Shown here piece after piece: positions 27,748-36,839 of a stretch of 64,000 nucleotides of DNA. The notes under the pieces were generated by a model. It did no database searches. It was not told where the DNA came from and saw only the letters and a program-made list of their open reading frames with translations. Position numbers and translations under genes: made by a program. Within the stretch, counting starts at the first letter, position 1. The number at the start of each line of letters is the position of its first letter. Source of the DNA: Babylonia areolata (Eukaryota; Mollusca; Gastropoda; Neogastropoda; Buccinidae); the NCBI RefSeq assembly GCF_041734735.1, contig NC_134876.1, forward strand, positions 83,288,674 to 83,352,673, read 5' to 3'.

Positions 27748-30700
27748 ACTGAGCTTAAAAACGTGACAATTGGTTATTATGAATGTGCAATATGTAGGAT
27801 GAATGTGCAATATGCAGAATGAATGTACAATGGAATATATCTAACGCTAACGTCCATATTCTAAATATATTTCTGTTGATAATTACTATGTAATAATTAA
27901 TTGCAATGTTTTAAAAGCAAATATGTTAAATGCTTTTATTTGAGAACATATGTGTATTACTCTTGTTTAATCAAGTAAACCGCGTGTATGGGGTGGGTGG
28001 GAGATGGGTGGGTGCGGGTGTGTGCTGATTATCTGGTTGTGGTTTTCCGCAATTTATCTTTATTCTTATCTTATCTGTCTATCATAATCAATGTGCAATA
28101 TAGTAGGCTATGCTTATAATTGTATTCAAAATAATGTTTCTTAATTCTTTCTGTTTTTACATTAAGAATACCAGTTATTACCTGCAGTGTGTGGATGTAT
28201 GTATGAAACGGTGTATGTGATATTTTTTACATTTGTGTCTTCGTAATATTCGTAAAAGCTGTTGTTGACTTTTACAGTTATGGTCCCCATGTTGTTTACT
28301 TGTCTATGTTGTGATAATGCACCTGACCAAATTTCTCCAGTTGGAGATAATAAAGTTATTCTCATTCTTACACATCAAGCATTGAAAGACCCTATCAGAA
28401 GCAAATGCAAAGACTCCCCCTTTAAACGATAACACTGAAATGTGAAAATCAATGCTTTAACAAAATATCTCCAATTACCAGCATGTGTGATGGGACATTA
28501 AACAAAATTCCTCCCCCACACTCACCCAGATCCACGGAGAATACCCCGCACACCTGATCGCGGGCACTGCGCCTTTCCCGCTTGCCCTGGTTGAAGGACA
28601 TGGAATTCTCGGGGAAGGTCATGTTGTGGGTCACGCTGGCCGAGCTGGTGGTGCTGTCTGGTGACTCCAGGGCGCTGCTGTGCTGGGAATCTTGCCGTGC
28701 CTCGTCCCCGTCCTGCTGCTGCAAGCTGTAGTGGCCTGACCACTCCCCTACACCCTGGCATGCTGCCTCCCACTCTTCGGCATCGGAGGTGACAGGAGTG
28801 AGGGGAGGGGAGTCGGGACCTGAGGTGGTGGTGGTGGAGGAGGAGGCGCTACGTGGCCGAGTGACAGCGATGTCTGGTGTGTCAACAGGGGTGTTTGGTG
28901 GGGGAGGGGTGGTGCCTGGGAGTTCTAACAAGCAGGGGGGCTTACTCAGTACCCCGACGGCTCGCTTGGCTGGGCTGAAGTGAGGGGAGGAGTGTTGCTG
29001 GGGGGTGAGGTTGTTGACAGGCGTGCTGAAGGAGCTGCTCTCAGGGCTTGCCTGCTGGGTGCTGGGACTGGAAAGGGCGTACTGGGAGCTTGTCCCCACG
29101 CCTGGGGAGTCATTGTCTGTGGACTGGGAACTGGAAGCTGTGCTTGTGTCAAATTTACTGTCATTGGTGTTGATGTTTTTGTCTGTAATGCTGCTGGGGC
29201 CCTCAGGGGCTGTTTGGCCCTCAGACATCACCACCAAACTGTCCCCCGCCATGTGAATACTGAATGCACCGTCCTCCCCCTCCCCAACAGACTCCCCACT
29301 GCGACGTTTGGCCTGCAGTTTGGGCCTGTTGAGCATGGCCGCCAGCTGCTCCTCTGCTGTCAACACGTCACAGTTGTCCGCATGGGAGGCGTCAGCTCCT
29401 GCATTCAGGTCGTTAACGTTGATGCCCACACGCACCTGTTTCTGTGTGGCTGTCACATGTTTAGTGTTGTTCTGCTGACCCTCCCCATTGCTAGACTCTC
29501 CCCCGCTGTTGCTGTTCTCTGGGAGAGCTGGCATGACAGTGTCACTCAACTTTCGCATCTGAGAATTCAAGGTCATGCCTGTCAGCACCACAGGCTCCTC
29601 TGTGCCAATCCCTGAATCTGTCTGGGACTTTGCACTGGAGCTCAGTTTGCGCTCAGCTCGCCAGGAGTCATCGCCAGGAGTGGAACTCGTGGGACTGGCT
29701 GCCTCTTCACGGGACTCGCAGGACATGTCTGAACTGAGGCTCCACGCATCCTGACTTTGCTTTTTTTGTTCCGTTGTTGCACCTTGTTGTTTGGGCCATG
29801 AGGATTTCTGGTTTGGACTAGGGGATAGTTCTGCTTTGGCAAACTCCTGTCGAGGTGTGCGTCGAGGACTAGCTTTGGGTGTGGTGCCGTGCGACTTGTT
29901 GGGACTATTCTCAATGCTCTGAGGATTCTTCTGCAGTGTGAGATTAGGGATCCAGGTTAGGATCAAAGTTGGCCGTGTACCCTGAAAAATAAAGAATAAA
30001 AAAAATAAAAAAATAAAATAAAAACATAGATATAATCATTTTCAATACAGATTTGCATGCATATCATAACTTTAGGTAGTGATAACATTTAACATCTGTC
30101 GTCTAAAGCTATAATTAAAAATCTACCATATATATCATTTTAATAATAAAAAACATCAAACTTTCAGAACCAAGACAATTTCTTTTTTTTATTTTCAGGA
30201 CATATGACCGTAAAACAGACCAGTCTACAATACTAACAAGCACACAGACAGACACACACACACACATGCCCACACACAGAGAGATTTATATAGCTTTTTC
30301 TTTGGGGGGGTCGGGGGGGGGGGGGAGAGAAACAGAACAGGAAACAAAACCAGCTCACACATATACACATATGCTTTGCAAAATGTGTAGAATACATGGT
30401 ACATGAGTTCAGAATCTGAGACTAACGTTTGAGCGCTGATTAAGATTAGTGATGGAAATGTGTGGAAAACATTGGAAAAAAACAAACAAACAAAAACAAA
30501 AACAACAACAACAACAAAAAAACACAAACATATCCAACTGACAAACATACACCTCAGCTCTCTAACCTCACTCTGATGGGCTCGCAGGGTGAGATAACCT
30601 GGGTGATGCTCTGAATCCACAAGCAGTGATGCCGGAGGGTGCACACACACATTGTTCTTACAGTAGATGATCTCCCCATCCAGTGGTGGCGGCTTCGGAG

Positions 30701-30761
30701 AATCAGACCCACTCAAGCGAAGCAGGTTACTGGCTTTCTTGACAATGTTGCTCAGTGCCAT
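15949..30761 (-). CDS. TBC1D16: TBC1D16-like Rab GTPase-activating protein, ten coding exons
   Basis: Joined exons 30761-30567, 29981-28526, 26476-26277, 25545-25348, 24160-24012, 22635-22501, 21123-20937, 19841-19744, 16915-16687 and 16125-15949 give 1,007 residues with consistent phases and GT-AG introns. The N-terminus (LDGEIIYCKNNVCVHPP, EHHPGYLTL), the middle block (MRSLRLFYSDSA, RESQYKILHFHNGGLD) and the TBC domain (about residues 684-945) match vertebrate TBC1D16 as I remember it. The catalytic arginine finger lies in VEKDVVRTDR (about R758) and the glutamine finger in GYSQGMSD (about Q795), so GAP activity should be intact. Family knowledge: human TBC1D16 acts on Rab4A and affects receptor recycling from endosomes. 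The protein is about 240 residues longer than the human one, mainly through a Ser/Pro/Thr-rich exon 2, and its C-terminus is shorter. An acceptor (CAG at 30770-30772) just upstream of the start codon implies at least one 5' untranslated exon further upstream, not located. No transcript was available. Confidence 0.93.
16126..16686 (-). other. TBC1D16 intron 9
   Basis: AT-rich, with a short duplicated motif (AAGTGGAAAGAT at about 16567 and 16632). Nothing else recognised. Confidence 0.6.
16687..16915 (-). CDS. TBC1D16: TBC1D16 coding exon 9, end of the TBC domain
   Basis: Residues 873-949. It contains WILLCFKREF, RIWETCWAHYQTDYFHLF and CVAIVAIYGDDV, among the best conserved segments of the family. 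Acceptor CTGCTTTAG, donor GTGGGG. Confidence 0.93.
16975..17200 (+). repeat. Tandem duplication of about 120 bp
   Basis: GGACACAGAAGGACCTAAAG at about 16985 recurs as GGACACAGAAAGACCTCAAG at about 17113, with matching downstream sequence (AGCTCTA, TTCATGTA, TTCAAGGTT). Intron 8 of TBC1D16. Confidence 0.75.
18055..18380 (+). repeat. Degenerate pentamer array (CAATA-type)
   Basis: Loosely repeated ACAAT/AATAC pentamers with point changes, passing without a break into the 30-bp array. The same pentamer forms the 3' tail of the SINE copies in this window. Confidence 0.75.
18380..19692 (+). repeat. 30-bp minisatellite, about 43 units
   Basis: Unit built of six pentamers: ACAGT CCAAT ACACT ACAGA GCAAC ACAAC, with 33-bp and 25-bp variants. 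It ends about 50 bases from the donor of TBC1D16 exon 8. Because 30 is a multiple of three, it opens long but meaningless ORFs on both strands. Confidence 0.92.
19744..19841 (-). CDS. TBC1D16: TBC1D16 coding exon 8
   Basis: Residues 841-873, DYLRELLRVMLPRFFYHL and LGQDALEMLFAHR, matching human YLRELLRLTHVRFYQHL and GLQMLFCHR. The exon is squeezed between two minisatellite arrays, the 30-bp array ending about 50 bases from its donor and the 28-bp array starting about 17 bases from its acceptor. Confidence 0.92.
19858..20665 (+). repeat. 28-bp minisatellite
   Basis: Unit ACACTGAACTACACATTGTG followed by TACACAGC, decaying towards the right where CACACTGTGCACACAG variants dominate. It begins about 17 bases upstream (in gene sense) of the TBC1D16 exon 8 acceptor. 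Confidence 0.9.
20937..21123 (-). CDS. TBC1D16: TBC1D16 coding exon 7, glutamine finger
   Basis: Residues 778-840, NILLNFAASHPHSGYSQG then MSDLLAPILAET and TIFVSSPTDSDMDKQL. The YSQ motif of TBC GAPs is present, with Q at about residue 795. Acceptor GTCTTCAG, donor GTAGGG. Confidence 0.93.
21210..21420 (+). repeat. Interspersed repeat, family A, copy 2
   Basis: Same block order as 3241-3505 (CAGTGAATTCATATCCACTG, CCCAATCCTCT, GGTATCCATTCA, GAGTGAGGAAAA). It lies directly beside a SINE tail. Confidence 0.6.
21425..21690 (-). mobile_element. tRNA-derived SINE, 3' part only
   Basis: Reverse-strand SINE: an (AATAC)n-type tail at 21430-21490, then GAAATTCAGCTGCT, GGGAGAGTGTGT and the TTTTCTACAGAATTTCACCA block, matching the copies at 26530-26990 and 50940-51435. 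The tRNA-like head is missing. Confidence 0.75.
21691..22500 (-). other. TBC1D16 intron 6, remainder
   Basis: AT-rich sequence with nothing recognised. Confidence 0.55.
22501..22635 (-). CDS. TBC1D16: TBC1D16 coding exon 6, arginine finger
   Basis: Residues 733-778. It contains FWRNIQCIVEKDVVRTDR. This is the IxxDxxR-type motif, with the catalytic arginine at about residue 758 and Val in place of the leading Ile, as in human TBC1D16. Donor GTGAGT. Confidence 0.92.
23215..23655 (+). mobile_element. CR1/L2-like LINE, 3' end remnant
   Basis: Read forward with frame breaks it gives pieces resembling FGINFLRLSV and SLKTHLFP-type sequence, the usual WNSLP...FK..LKTHLF end of a non-LTR RT. Then come a GT/G-rich stretch (23440-23503) and a tail with GGGCTTATTT, AGGCG and (AAT)n at 23630-23648, like the tail at 900-985. 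Intron 5 of TBC1D16. Confidence 0.6.
24012..24160 (-). CDS. TBC1D16: TBC1D16 coding exon 5, start of the TBC domain
   Basis: Residues 684-733, beginning AIFFGGLDPMIRPEVWPFLL, the canonical first helix of the TBC fold (human AIFFGGIDVSIRGEVWPFLL). Acceptor ATGTTTCAG, donor GTGAGT, phase 2 at the end. Confidence 0.92.
24590..25335 (+). repeat. 32-bp minisatellite, about 22 units
   Basis: Unit CAGTCCCACTTTATGGTCAG followed by CCTACAATGTGA, with ATG-ACA variants. The array ends about 13 bases from the donor of TBC1D16 exon 4. Confidence 0.92.
25348..25545 (-). CDS. TBC1D16: TBC1D16 coding exon 4
   Basis: Residues 618-683, starting DALSGGGGGGEDGG and ending VEDELQLRK, which matches the human VEEEYKLRK just before the TBC domain. 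The six-glycine run and the PEEGQFLTVTEDIWKEH stretch are poorly conserved. The donor GTGGGG lies next to the 32-bp minisatellite of the following intron. Confidence 0.88.
25856..26012 (+). repeat. CT, AT and GT microsatellites
   Basis: (CT)n then (TA)n at 25856-25892 and (GT)n at 25962-26012, in TBC1D16 intron 3. Confidence 0.9.
26277..26476 (-). CDS. TBC1D16: TBC1D16 coding exon 3
   Basis: Residues 551-617. It contains MRSLRLFYSDSA and RESQYKILHFHNGGLD, a conserved pre-TBC module of the family that resembles a PH-like region. Acceptor TTGACACAG, donor GTACAC. The acceptor faces a (CAC)n run of the intron and a full-length SINE beyond it. Confidence 0.9.
26530..26990 (-). mobile_element. 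tRNA-derived SINE, near full length
   Basis: On the minus strand the head has an A-box-like TAGCCTAGTGG and a B-box-like GGATCAAATCC. Then come a body (CCACTAAACTTTTAGTGGTG, GTCTGGATACTAGTCATTC), a 3' domain and a TACAAT-type tail at 26530-26560. Same family as 50940-51435. It sits in TBC1D16 intron 2, about 55 bases from the exon 3 acceptor. Confidence 0.85.
27603..27746 (+). repeat. GT and GC-alternating repeats
   Basis: (GT)n at 27605-27632 runs into CG/GC alternation (27632-27660); a second (GT)n lies at 27714-27744. Purine-pyrimidine alternation of this type can adopt Z-DNA. Confidence 0.85.
27780..28378 (+). mobile_element. Possible LINE 3' end
   Basis: It ends in AAATTTCTCCAGTTGGAGAT AATAAAGTTATTCTCATTCTT (about 28330-28370), a hairpin plus AATAAAGTT tail typical of some non-LTR elements. 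No RT ORF was seen upstream and the left boundary is a guess. Confidence 0.35.
28526..29981 (-). CDS. TBC1D16: TBC1D16 coding exon 2, long disordered exon
   Basis: Residues 66-551. It opens with TLILTWIPN, matching the human TLILAWVPN, and closes with QVCGVFSVDLG, matching human QICGVFRVDLG. In between lie about 450 residues rich in Ser, Thr, Pro, Gln and acidic residues with no recognisable fold. Acceptor TTTTTCAG, donor GTGAGT, phase 1 at the end. The exon is GC-rich against AT-rich introns. Confidence 0.9.
29982..30566 (-). other. TBC1D16 intron 1
   Basis: AT-rich, with a CA run (30253-30268), a G run (30304-30325) and an A-rich AAC run (30478-30527). No exon seen. Confidence 0.6.
30567..30761 (-). 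CDS. TBC1D16: TBC1D16 coding exon 1
   Basis: Residues 1-65. The start is the first ATG after a TTATTTTCAG acceptor, in the context ACAATGGC. It contains the family N-terminal block LDGEIIYCKNNVCVHPP and EHHPGYLTL. The donor is GTTAGAG and the phase is 0. Confidence 0.9.
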
Positions 30762-30769
30762 TGTCCACT

Positions 30770-32149
30770 CTGAAAATAATTCCCTACAAATGATGGACGT
30801 GTTTGGGCTTAGGCTAAAAGTAAAACAACATTCCTCTATTCTTCCATGTAACGACTGAAACCATGGTAACCGTAATCAGGGATTGAGCACTGTTAACAGT
30901 TCATGGCTTTGTGTCAACACCTAACTTGAATGATTTGATCACTGTTAACTGATATTAACAATTATATCAATAATGACACTGATTTGTCATGAGATAATAA
31001 CAATATTAATATTTGCATAGAATATACACTGCACACAGATTTCAAAACCTTTTTACAGTGTGTACTACAAAAAAATATCAAAGCAGCATGATTGTCTGCA
31101 TGTTGTAAAAAAAAAAGAAAAAAGCCAAAAAGAAAAAAAAAGTAAGTATGTCTGTCTGCAGCAAACTATGACAGAAGACATAAAAATCTGCAGAAAGAAA
31201 CACACATGCACACAACTATGTAATTATGCATATGTGCTTGCACACAGATCTGACCCTTCCATATGCATCACCTCCAGCAAGATAAGGGCAAGAACAGCAG
31301 CCAGGATGTAATGATAACATAAAGCATACTTACTTCTAAACATACTATTTGTTAAGTCATTACAGACAATTAGAGGAAGAAACACATCTCATAACCCTGG
31401 TGACACAAAATGACAACACCCACAGATAACTGGCGAGAAGCTCAGTTTGATTTATCATTTAGCAAACCTGTGACTCAAGCTCACCACAGTCAGTTATAAA
31501 GTATGACTGATGTTCATTTTAATGAACTAATATAACAACAACAACAATATTAATAGTGAAACGTTTATATCGCAGTTTATTGTACTGTACATCATAAAAT
31601 TCTTTCTATAACCAGGCAAACAATTAAGACAAAATGACAACACACACAAGCACCAATATACCACACAACACACGCAACTTCAATTCACAGCATACTGACT
31701 GACAAAAAGCAGGGTTTTTCTTTTTGACGCCTGAACCACATACCATTTGACAACCCACTGACAGCACAGCATCCGCAAAAGACCCATGATTTTTCAGATC
31801 CACGAACACTAACAGCCATTTTGAAACAGTTTCTCCAAGATTTACAATCACGGATTATACACAACACCATGTCAACAATTGTGCAAAATGACTGAGCAGT
31901 AAACACCACAGTTTCTGTCACAGTGCTAAGAACAGAATTATGCTGTGTTTCACAAATCAGCACAGGTACAACACATGGTAAGCCCAGGCTTGGGAAATAG
32001 CTTTAAAGGTGTGTGGGAGGATTTGTAGGATAAGGCAACATGAGGGGAGATGGATGTATGATGGGGTAATGTGCGATCAACATTGTGTCTTTCTCTGCCT
32101 CTCTTTCCCTTATCATGTGTGTTGTATTAGTGAGTTATTCTGTGTGTGC

Positions 32150-32150
<1 letters not shown>
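30770..32150. other. Divergent intergenic region, proximal part
   Basis: This should hold the TBC1D16 5' untranslated exon(s), but I cannot place one. AT-rich, no conserved ORF. Confidence 0.4.

Positions 32151-32215
<65 letters not shown>
32150..32215 (+). repeat. (GT)n microsatellite
   Basis: Uninterrupted GT run beside the 50-bp minisatellite. Similar long GT runs lie at 33686-33717, 35920-35969 and 36484-36531. Confidence 0.95.
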
Positions 32216-32223
32216 ACAAAGAC

Positions 32224-32775
32224 AGAGAAGGAAAGAGAGAATGTGAGAGACAGGGAGTAAGGGAGAGGGATAAAGAGAAGGAAAGAGAGAATGTGAGAGA
32301 CAGGGGGTAAGGGAGAGGGATAAAGAGAAGGAAAGAGAGAATGTGAGAGACAGGGGGTAAGGGAGAGGGATAAAGAGAAGGAAAGAGAGAATGTGAGAGA
32401 CAGGGGGTAAGGGAGAGGGATAAAGAGAAGGAAAGAGAGAATGTGAGAGACAGGGGGTAAGGGAGAGGGATAAAGAGAAGGAAAGAGAGAATGTGAGAGA
32501 CAGGGGGTAAGGGAGAGGGATAAAGAGAAGGAAAGAGAGAATGTGAGAGACAGGGGGGAAGGGAGAGGGATAAAGAGAAGGAAAGAGAGAATGTGAGAGA
32601 CAGGGGGGAAGGGAGAGGGATAAAGAGAAGGAAAGAGAGAATGTGAGAGACAGGGGGTAAGGGAGAGGGATAAAGAGAAGGAAAGAGAGAATGTGAGAGA
32701 CAGGGGGGAAGGGAGAGGGATAAAGAGAAGGAAAGAGAGAATGTGAGAGACAGGGGGGAAGGGAGAGGGATAAAC
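32224..32775 (+). repeat. 50-bp minisatellite, 11 units
   Basis: Purine-only-rich unit GAAAGAGAGAATGTGAGAGA CAGGGGGTAAGGGAGAGGGA TAAAGAGAAG in exact 50-base register from 32231. The only common variants are GGGGG(T/G)AA and one GGGAG, so the array is nearly homogeneous. Confidence 0.96.
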
Positions 32776-32779
32776 ACAC

Positions 32780-33682
32780 ACACACACACACACACATGCT
32801 TGCATCAGCATTTTGTACAGTGCATCCTCAGAATGACAGTACACATATGTAAATGTTTTATATATCCATCTATGGCTGCCGTCAATTGCCAGGCGAGCTG
32901 CATGGAACATCTGTTACCCTTCTCTCTCACTCTCTTCCTCCCTGCCTCCCACCCTTCCCTCTTTCATTTTTTTCTTTCCAGCAAAAGCAATAGCTAAAAC
33001 AAAAGTACTGAACTATCTTCTAAAAATGAACACATCTGTAATTCAAAATAACAAACTAGCTGCACTTCTGAAATCAGGAAATGTGTGGAGGGGAGGATTC
33101 TGAGGGTGGGGGTGGGGAATGAGAGGTGGGTGGAAATGGTGGTGGAAAGGTTGGTGGGATGTAATAATAACCCTCCCATGTACACACTCGACTGAACTAG
33201 GTGAAGTGCTGGTGATAGTGTGGCCAGTGTTACAGTTCTCTTATAGCTTTGTTGGTTCACTGGGACATACCAATGCCTCATGTCACTGTCATCTTCAGCC
33301 AGTATCTGTGGGTGTTTTACATTTACACATCTTAACTTGCTTTCTGCATTTCAGTTGGATGGGAGAAGAGGAAAGGGGTAGTGGCTGGCTGAATTCCAAG
33401 AACTACCATCACATGTTACATAGACAGTGTAACATGGTGTTTGAAGATTATTTCTGAATGAAGTGAAAGAGAGAAGAGTGGAGAGAGACTCAGAGAGAGA
33501 GACAGAGAGAGACAGACAGACAGAAAGAGAGAGAGGAAGAAACAAAGGTCAGACCTCTAACAAACCAACAGATGTGAATTAAAGAAGGGAATCAAACATG
33601 CCCCAACTGGGTTAAAGTGATTATGTACTCTCGATTCTTGTGTGTGGGTGTGTGTGTGTGCGCGCACATACATGCGTGTGTG

Positions 33683-33720
<38 letters not shown>

Positions 33721-34845
33721 TGTGCACACATGCATGTCTGTGTTTGCCTGCATATTTAAGTGGGAGTGATACACAGCATTTTCATAAAATAACAAACTGA
33801 ACAGAATAAGAAAATAACAGTAAAAAGTTTCACTTCACAATTCACGGCAAACCCATTCTTGCTCTTATTCATTCATTAAAAACAACAACAACAACAAAAC
33901 AAACACAAAGAAAAATAAATAAAAGAACTCCAAACTGAGCAACATCAAGCAATGTTTTGAAAAATAAACAATCAAATAAAACATCATTCCAGCTCACAAA
34001 CAGACTGACCTGAGAAACTCCTCACAACGGATAAAAATTGCATCATGATGATAGCTTGACACACTGGACCACACAAAATAAACTAAACATACAGTCAGTA
34101 CAACCGCTCAAATACAGGGAACAACAAAGAACTGGTTAATATGTAAGGCGTTTTCATCAAGAAAAGAAACCAAGAAAAGGAGGAAGGAAGACGGAAGGAA
34201 GGAAACAAACCATGATGAGGAAGCTCCCTAAAGGCTAATTTCTACTTTTTCCAAAACATGTATGTTGTCATACTTGATACTTTAAAGTGATAAATGTTTA
34301 TCATCCACTTTAAGCTTTCTCAGTACTCTACAAAGCTGCACAAAGTTTTTCCCTTGATAAATAATGTCCCGATTTGATGAACCTTGACCGAAGACATTTA
34401 AGTGTTAAAAGGAAGTCAACACACACACACACACATATAAACACACTAAGACGCAGACAGACAGACATACACTCGAAGAGGCACTAACCCATTTGCATTG
34501 CCGAGGCCTGCTGTACTGAACAGTGCCCTTGTCATATTGTTAGCGACACAAAACACTCATATATATATGTAGACCATACATGTTGACAAGTGTTCAAAAT
34601 TATATCACTTGGAATGTCTGTACATGTACACACACTTTCAGTCCTGAGCAATTATTTCAAGGATGCCATGCTTAGTACAAGTGGTTGTGTCACATGGGGA
34701 AGAAGTCAATTGTTCCCTAACTTGGCTTGACCTGGCCATAACAGTTGAGTAATAAACATCCATGTGTGTGACAGCTGTACTATGCATATGGATGCAGCAA
34801 AACCAAATTGAGTATCCTTGATTATATCATGTATTGATAAAGGAC
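32780..34845. other. Intergenic, no gene seen
   Basis: Microsatellites (CA at 32775-32797, GA at 33480-33530, GT at 33640-33720) in AT-rich sequence. No conserved ORF. Confidence 0.5.
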
Positions 34846-34849
34846 AGCT

Positions 34850-35290
34850 TTGAAAAGAACACAATTATGTTTTCAACTACTGAGCAATATTCACCGTCCT
34901 GAAAAAAAACACCAGCCATTTCCAAAACTGATTTTCAGTGTTGAAATCAGCATCCACACACATCTCAAAACTTTTTTTTTTTCAACCACTTATATATATA
35001 TATATATATATATAATTCTAGTGCTGAAAACAACTCCAATGATTTCTACAGTGTTGAAAACAGCACATGTCCAGCAACTGATTTTCACAGTAATGTAAAC
35101 ACCACCAATACATTTCCAACTACTGATAATTACAAAGTTGAAAACAGCACCAATAAAGCTCAAGCTGAAAACAGCACCGGTATGTTTTCAACTGTTTAAC
35201 TGCTAGAAATAAGCACCAGTCATTTTCCATGCCACTCAATAAGCACCAATGTATTACCAACTGTTGACATTAATACCTGAATGAAACACA
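34850..35290 (+). repeat. Degenerate repeat around TTGAAAACAGCACC
   Basis: GTTGAAAACAGCAC-like and TTTCCAACTACTGAT-like blocks recur about eight times at irregular 50-60-base spacing, with an AT run inside (34991-35013). Confidence 0.6.
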
Positions 35291-35917
35291 GTTAAGACAG
35301 AATAATACTTTTTCAACCCCACAACAAAAACCACTGTTGTTCTCCATCAGTGTTCAAAAGCTAACATACCATGACTTTTAAAATGGGGTGCAATATAATG
35401 GGTATTGCAATGAAACCTGAGAAGAAGCCTGACTGCTAACTGCAGCTCAGTGCCAATGAATAGTGGTTATTGAACAAATTATTTAAAGCCATTTAAATTC
35501 AAGTTTTTTTTTCCACTTGCAGAGGTGAAGATATTTATGTGAACATGTTACTGATACAGCCGCAAGAGTTTCTAAACTTCTGCAACAAACTTTCAGGTCA
35601 CACTGCATTTTGGGGTTGTGAACCTCTCATTCTTTCTCCTCTAACACTGTGTACATGCATTCTGCAACACTCCCATATCCTCCACACACAGACACAAACA
35701 CACACACACACACAACCTAACAACAAGCACAACTTATCAGCCTACACACACACACACACAACCTAACAACAAACACAACTCATCAACCTATGAATCTTAG
35801 TATAACAAAAAAGGCTTCTCAGAGCAAGTCAAGCCAACCTAAGTTAAAAAAAACAACAACAACAACAACAAAAAACACAAACCTTTGTGTATGCCAGTAT
35901 GTGCATGTGTGAGAATG

Positions 35918-35971
<54 letters not shown>

Positions 35972-36478
35972 GCATGCACACAATTATGTGTACATGTGTG
36001 TGCATGAGAGTTTTATTTGTACCTGTTCATGTTGTGCATACACATGAGAGACAGGGAGGAAGGGTAGAGAAGCACAGACTAAGAGACAGAAACCAAGAGA
36101 GAGAGAGAGGGAGGAACTAATCGCTTGCAGAGATGTTACACTTCTAGTCAATAGCCATTACCTCATTTCATATATTACATAGAAGCCTGTCCTCAAGGGC
36201 TAGAAACAAAACTTAATAAGGTGATAATTTATGTCTTGTTTCTATATCTTCCTGACAGAAGTACAGTCACAAAGGGCAAACCGATAAATTGAGATAAATC
36301 ATCAAAGATGCTGAATCCTCTTTGGAGATATATATCAAAATGTCTTTCTTAACCAGGTAACTTAACATGTGAAGAACTTTTCAAACCAAAACTTGAAATC
36401 AACTGCAGCATTAAATATTGATTGCACACTGTTAGGTATTCCTCATGTTTTAAATAGAGATATTGTACAAGTGCGTGC

Positions 36479-36532
<54 letters not shown>

Positions 36533-36643
36533 TGATACATAACATTTTATGATCTACAGTATAATGAATTGTAGTGTCTTTTTCTGGATATATCATGAAC
36601 AACAGTGGCTGCATGAAAGTAATTATTATGAAACACATACCTT

Positions 36644-36839
36644 TAATGTCTCATCTAATGTATGGCACACATACAAATTTAATAAGACAACAGAAAAGGA
36701 CATGAAACAAAACTATATTGCTCGGCCAATCTTCATTTCGTTCAACCGTTATCAGAAGGGCTGGATCTCTGAACAAATGCATTTATCAAGGGACATAAAT
36801 CATTATGATTATACTTTCACTTTCTATGTATGGATATCA
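36644..36839 (-). repeat. Downstream LTR of the Ty3/Gypsy fossil
   Basis: It matches 40315-40512 along its length (for example ATGAAACAAAACTATATTGC and CAATCTTCATTTCGT) and begins TGATATCC on the minus strand, next to the purine tract. Confidence 0.75.

Noticed and set aside
28980-29615. 211-codon plus-strand ORF antisense to TBC1D16 exon 2
   Set aside because: GC-rich shadow of a real exon; no conserved motif and no splice context.
32113-32910. Three overlapping 220-265 codon minus-strand ORFs (SLSFSLSLPP type)
   Set aside because: The 50-bp purine-rich repeat lacks stops in all three frames of that strand; the frames encode near-identical permuted peptides, the mark of a minisatellite.
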